The position numbers were made by a program, and so were the translations under genes. DNA of 7,991 nt from Alphaproteobacteria bacterium (GTDB lineage: Bacteria; Pseudomonadota; Alphaproteobacteria; Sphingomonadales; Emcibacteraceae). A model generated the notes under the pieces. That model saw only the letters and a program-made list of their open reading frames with translations, searched no databases and was not told where the DNA came from. Every line of letters begins with the position of its first letter. The first letter of the stretch is position 1. The stretch lies in assembly GCA_013152615.1 (NCBI GenBank), contig JAADGA010000059.1, forward strand, positions 1-7,991, in the 5' to 3' direction. This document shows positions 6,534-7,991 of the stretch, in pieces.

Positions 6534-7781
6534 TTATCCCCCTAAACCGGATAGCGCCTGATCAATATCGGTGAGGATATCGACGGCATTCTCCAGCCCG
6601 GCGGAGATCCTGACCAGACCTTCGGTGATGCCGAATCTTTGCCGTTCCTCCGGCTCATAGGGGGAATGGGTCATCGAGGCCGGATGCTCTATCAGGGTTT
6701 CCGCATCGCCGAGACTGACGGCAATTTTACATAATTTCAGCGCATTGAGGAATTTCAGCCCGGCATCATGGCCACCGGTCAGCTCAAACGCGATCATACC
6801 GCCAAACCGCGCCATCTGTGACTTGGCCAGATCATATTGCCCGAACGAGCGCAGGCCGGGGAAATAAACCTTGTCAACTTTGGGACTGGCCTCAAGCAGC
6901 TCAGCGATTTTTTCGGCATTGTCACAATGACGTTCCATGCGCAGCTCAAGGGTTTTCAGGCCGCGCGCCACCAGAAAAGCCGTCATCGGCGACAGCACCG
7001 CCCCGGTCATATCCTTCAGGCCGACATAACGAATCTGTGCCATATCTTCGGCTGAGGACAGGACTACTCCCGCCATCAGATCACCATGACCGCCGAGATA
7101 TTTGGTGGCGCTATGGACGACAATATCGGCCCCGAGTCCAATCGGATTTTGTAGGTACGGCGTGGCATAAGTGTTATCAACCACCACCCGCGCCCCTCTG
7201 CTGTGGGCGATTTCAGAGATTGCCCGGATATCAATGATGCGCATATTGGGATTGGCCGGGGTTTCAAAATAGATAATCCGGCTGTTATCGCTAATCTCCC
7301 GGGCGAGATTCTCCGGATTGCGCATATCGACGTGACGCACTTTAATACCGAATTTGGCCAGCCCGTGACGGAAATAGGCAAAGGTGCAGCCATACAGGGT
7401 CTCATCCACCAGAATTTCATCACCCGGCACCACAAACGACCAGAAAACACTGGTGATCGCCCCCATGCCGGAGGCGACCGTGAGGCACGCCTCCGCCCCC
7501 TCAAGATTGGCGAGCCGCTGTTCCAGTTCATTCAGGGTCGGATTGCCAAGCCGGGTATAGATATAACCGTCATCCTCACCGGCAAAGCGCGCCCCGCCCT
7601 GCTCGGCCGTTTCAAACTCGAAAGTCGAGGTCATATAGATCGGTGATGTCAGCGCACCGTAAGGATCGCTGTCGTCATGACAGGCATGAATCGCCCGGGT
7701 GGAGAAGCCTCTTTCTATCTGATGGGGGGACCTACCGTCGCTACCGCTCCTACTTGAGGTTCCCCCGTGTCCGTCGGACAC
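6534..7781 (-). CDS. megL: methionine gamma-lyase (PLP, Cys/Met metabolism family); start uncertain
   Basis: This enzyme splits L-methionine into methanethiol, ammonia and 2-oxobutyrate in the cytosol. From a GTG at 7781 it has 415 residues. The enzyme proper starts near GFSTRAIH (25-32) and aligns from memory almost without gaps to Pseudomonas putida methionine gamma-lyase. Visible residues are YTR for the PLP phosphate of the partner subunit (Y75, R77), ASGMGAI (103-109), ETLYGCTF with Y130 and the lyase-specific C132, VVDNTY with D202, the PLP lysine K227 in SATKYL, and LKDMTGAVLSP with K256 and D257. C132 together with K256-D257 favours methionine gamma-lyase over cystathionine gamma-synthase/lyase or O-acetylhomoserine sulfhydrylase. 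The first 24 residues are encoded by the palindromic repeat array. No start codon lies between the repeats and the conserved core, so the GTG inside a repeat, with AAAAGGGGGGA just before it, is the nearest start. An equivalent GTG lies at 7931. The frame also stays open to the window edge, so a more distant start is possible. Confidence 0.85.
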   Translation of the reverse strand: MSDGHGGTSSRSGSDGRSPHQIERGFSTRAIHACHDDSDPYGALTSPIYMTSTFEFETAEQGGARFAGEDDGYIYTRLGNPTLNELEQRLANLEGAEACLTVASGMGAITSVFWSFVVPGDEILVDETLYGCTFAYFRHGLAKFGIKVRHVDMRNPENLAREISDNSRIIYFETPANPNMRIIDIRAISEIAHSRGARVVVDNTYATPYLQNPIGLGADIVVHSATKYLGGHGDLMAGVVLSSAEDMAQIRYVGLKDMTGAVLSPMTAFLVARGLKTLELRMERHCDNAEKIAELLEASPKVDKVYFPGLRSFGQYDLAKSQMARFGGMIAFELTGGHDAGLKFLNALKLCKIAVSLGDAETLIEHPASMTHSPYEPEERQRFGITEGLVRISAGLENAVDILTDIDQALSGLGG

Positions 7782-7991
7782 TCCCCCCTTTTCTGTCTGG
7801 TGGGGGGACCTACCGCTCGTACCCTCGCTACTTGAGGTCCCCCCGCTCGCGTCGCTCGCTCCCCCCTCTTGGTTTAATGGGGGAACTACCGCGCCTTGCG
7901 CTACTTGAGTTCCCCCGTGTCCGTCGGACACTCCCCCTTCTTTTATCTGATGGGGGGACCTACCGCTCGTACCCTCGCTACTTGAGGTCCC
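7709..7991. repeat. array of four palindromic repeat units fused in frame to megL
   Basis: Four related units, three complete and one cut by the window edge, repeat at 78, 76 and 74 bp. Each has a large hairpin: left arm GGGGGGACCT, a loop of about 20 to 23 bases, and right arm AGGTCCCCCC. Arms lie at 7724-7733/7757-7766, 7802-7811/7835-7844, 7879-7887/7908-7916, and from 7952 to the edge. The third copy uses GGGGGAACT with AGTTCCCCC, so both arms changed together. Between large hairpins lies a 15-base palindrome GTGTCCGTCGGACAC (7767-7781, 7917-7931), replaced in the second interval by a GCTCGC...GCTCGC stretch. On the minus strand the array is free of stop codons in the megL frame and encodes Gly/Ser/Asp-rich peptide such as GGVSDGHGGTSS and GRSPHQ. 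It resembles REP-like or Rickettsia-palindromic-element-like repeats in behaviour. I recognise no named family. Confidence 0.9.

Noticed and set aside
7709..7991. CRISPR array
   Set aside because: The units are adjacent and related along their whole length, with no unique spacers of constant size. The period drifts and the palindromic arms are too long for a CRISPR repeat.
7709..7991. Tandem transcription terminators upstream of megL
   Set aside because: The large hairpins are GC-rich, but C-rich tracts and not U-runs follow them on the plus strand, and purine-rich sequence follows them on the minus strand.

Overview
The window carries six protein-coding genes, all read from the minus strand. 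Transcription runs from high to low coordinates, from a repeat array at the right edge to a gene cut by the left edge. Gene content suggests a Gram-negative proteobacterium: a Wzx-like flippase, an FkbM methyltransferase, a membrane-anchored c-type cytochrome, and an SDR and a B12/radical-SAM protein resembling hopanoid-associated families. An alphaproteobacterium is my best guess, but there is no rRNA or marker gene to settle it. No RNA gene, transposase, CRISPR array or credible plus-strand gene was found.

Layout in transcription order. (1) 7709-7991: four copies of a 74-78 bp palindromic repeat, the last cut by the window edge. Their minus-strand reading frame is open and joined in frame to the next gene. 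(2) 6534-7781: a PLP enzyme with the signature residues of methionine gamma-lyase, megL. (3) 5986-6408: a small monohaem cytochrome c with an N-terminal membrane anchor. (4) 5714-5985: an intergenic stretch with a 12 bp direct-repeat pair, a perfect 12 bp inverted repeat and a 23 bp tandem duplication. The duplicated unit includes the likely ribosome binding site of the next gene. (5) 4955-5713: an FkbM-family methyltransferase. (6) 3246-4772: a MOP-superfamily (Wzx-like) flippase. (7) 3031-3245: an intergenic region whose AT-rich half holds a possible promoter. (8) A compact operon: an HpnA/DFR-like SDR (2020-3030), then after 11 bases a B12-binding-domain radical SAM protein resembling the hopanoid C-3 methylase HpnR (590-2008), then with a one-base overlap a metallo-beta-lactamase-fold protein that runs off the left edge (1-590).

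How the genes may fit together. The SDR, radical SAM and MBL genes are almost certainly co-transcribed and probably form one pathway, plausibly modification of a lipid or isoprenoid. The flippase and FkbM protein suit envelope glycan export and decoration, but no glycosyltransferase is in view. MegL (methionine to methanethiol, ammonia and 2-oxobutyrate) and the cytochrome look functionally separate. The most unusual feature is the palindromic repeat array fused in frame to megL, which may supply its start codon and ribosome binding site.
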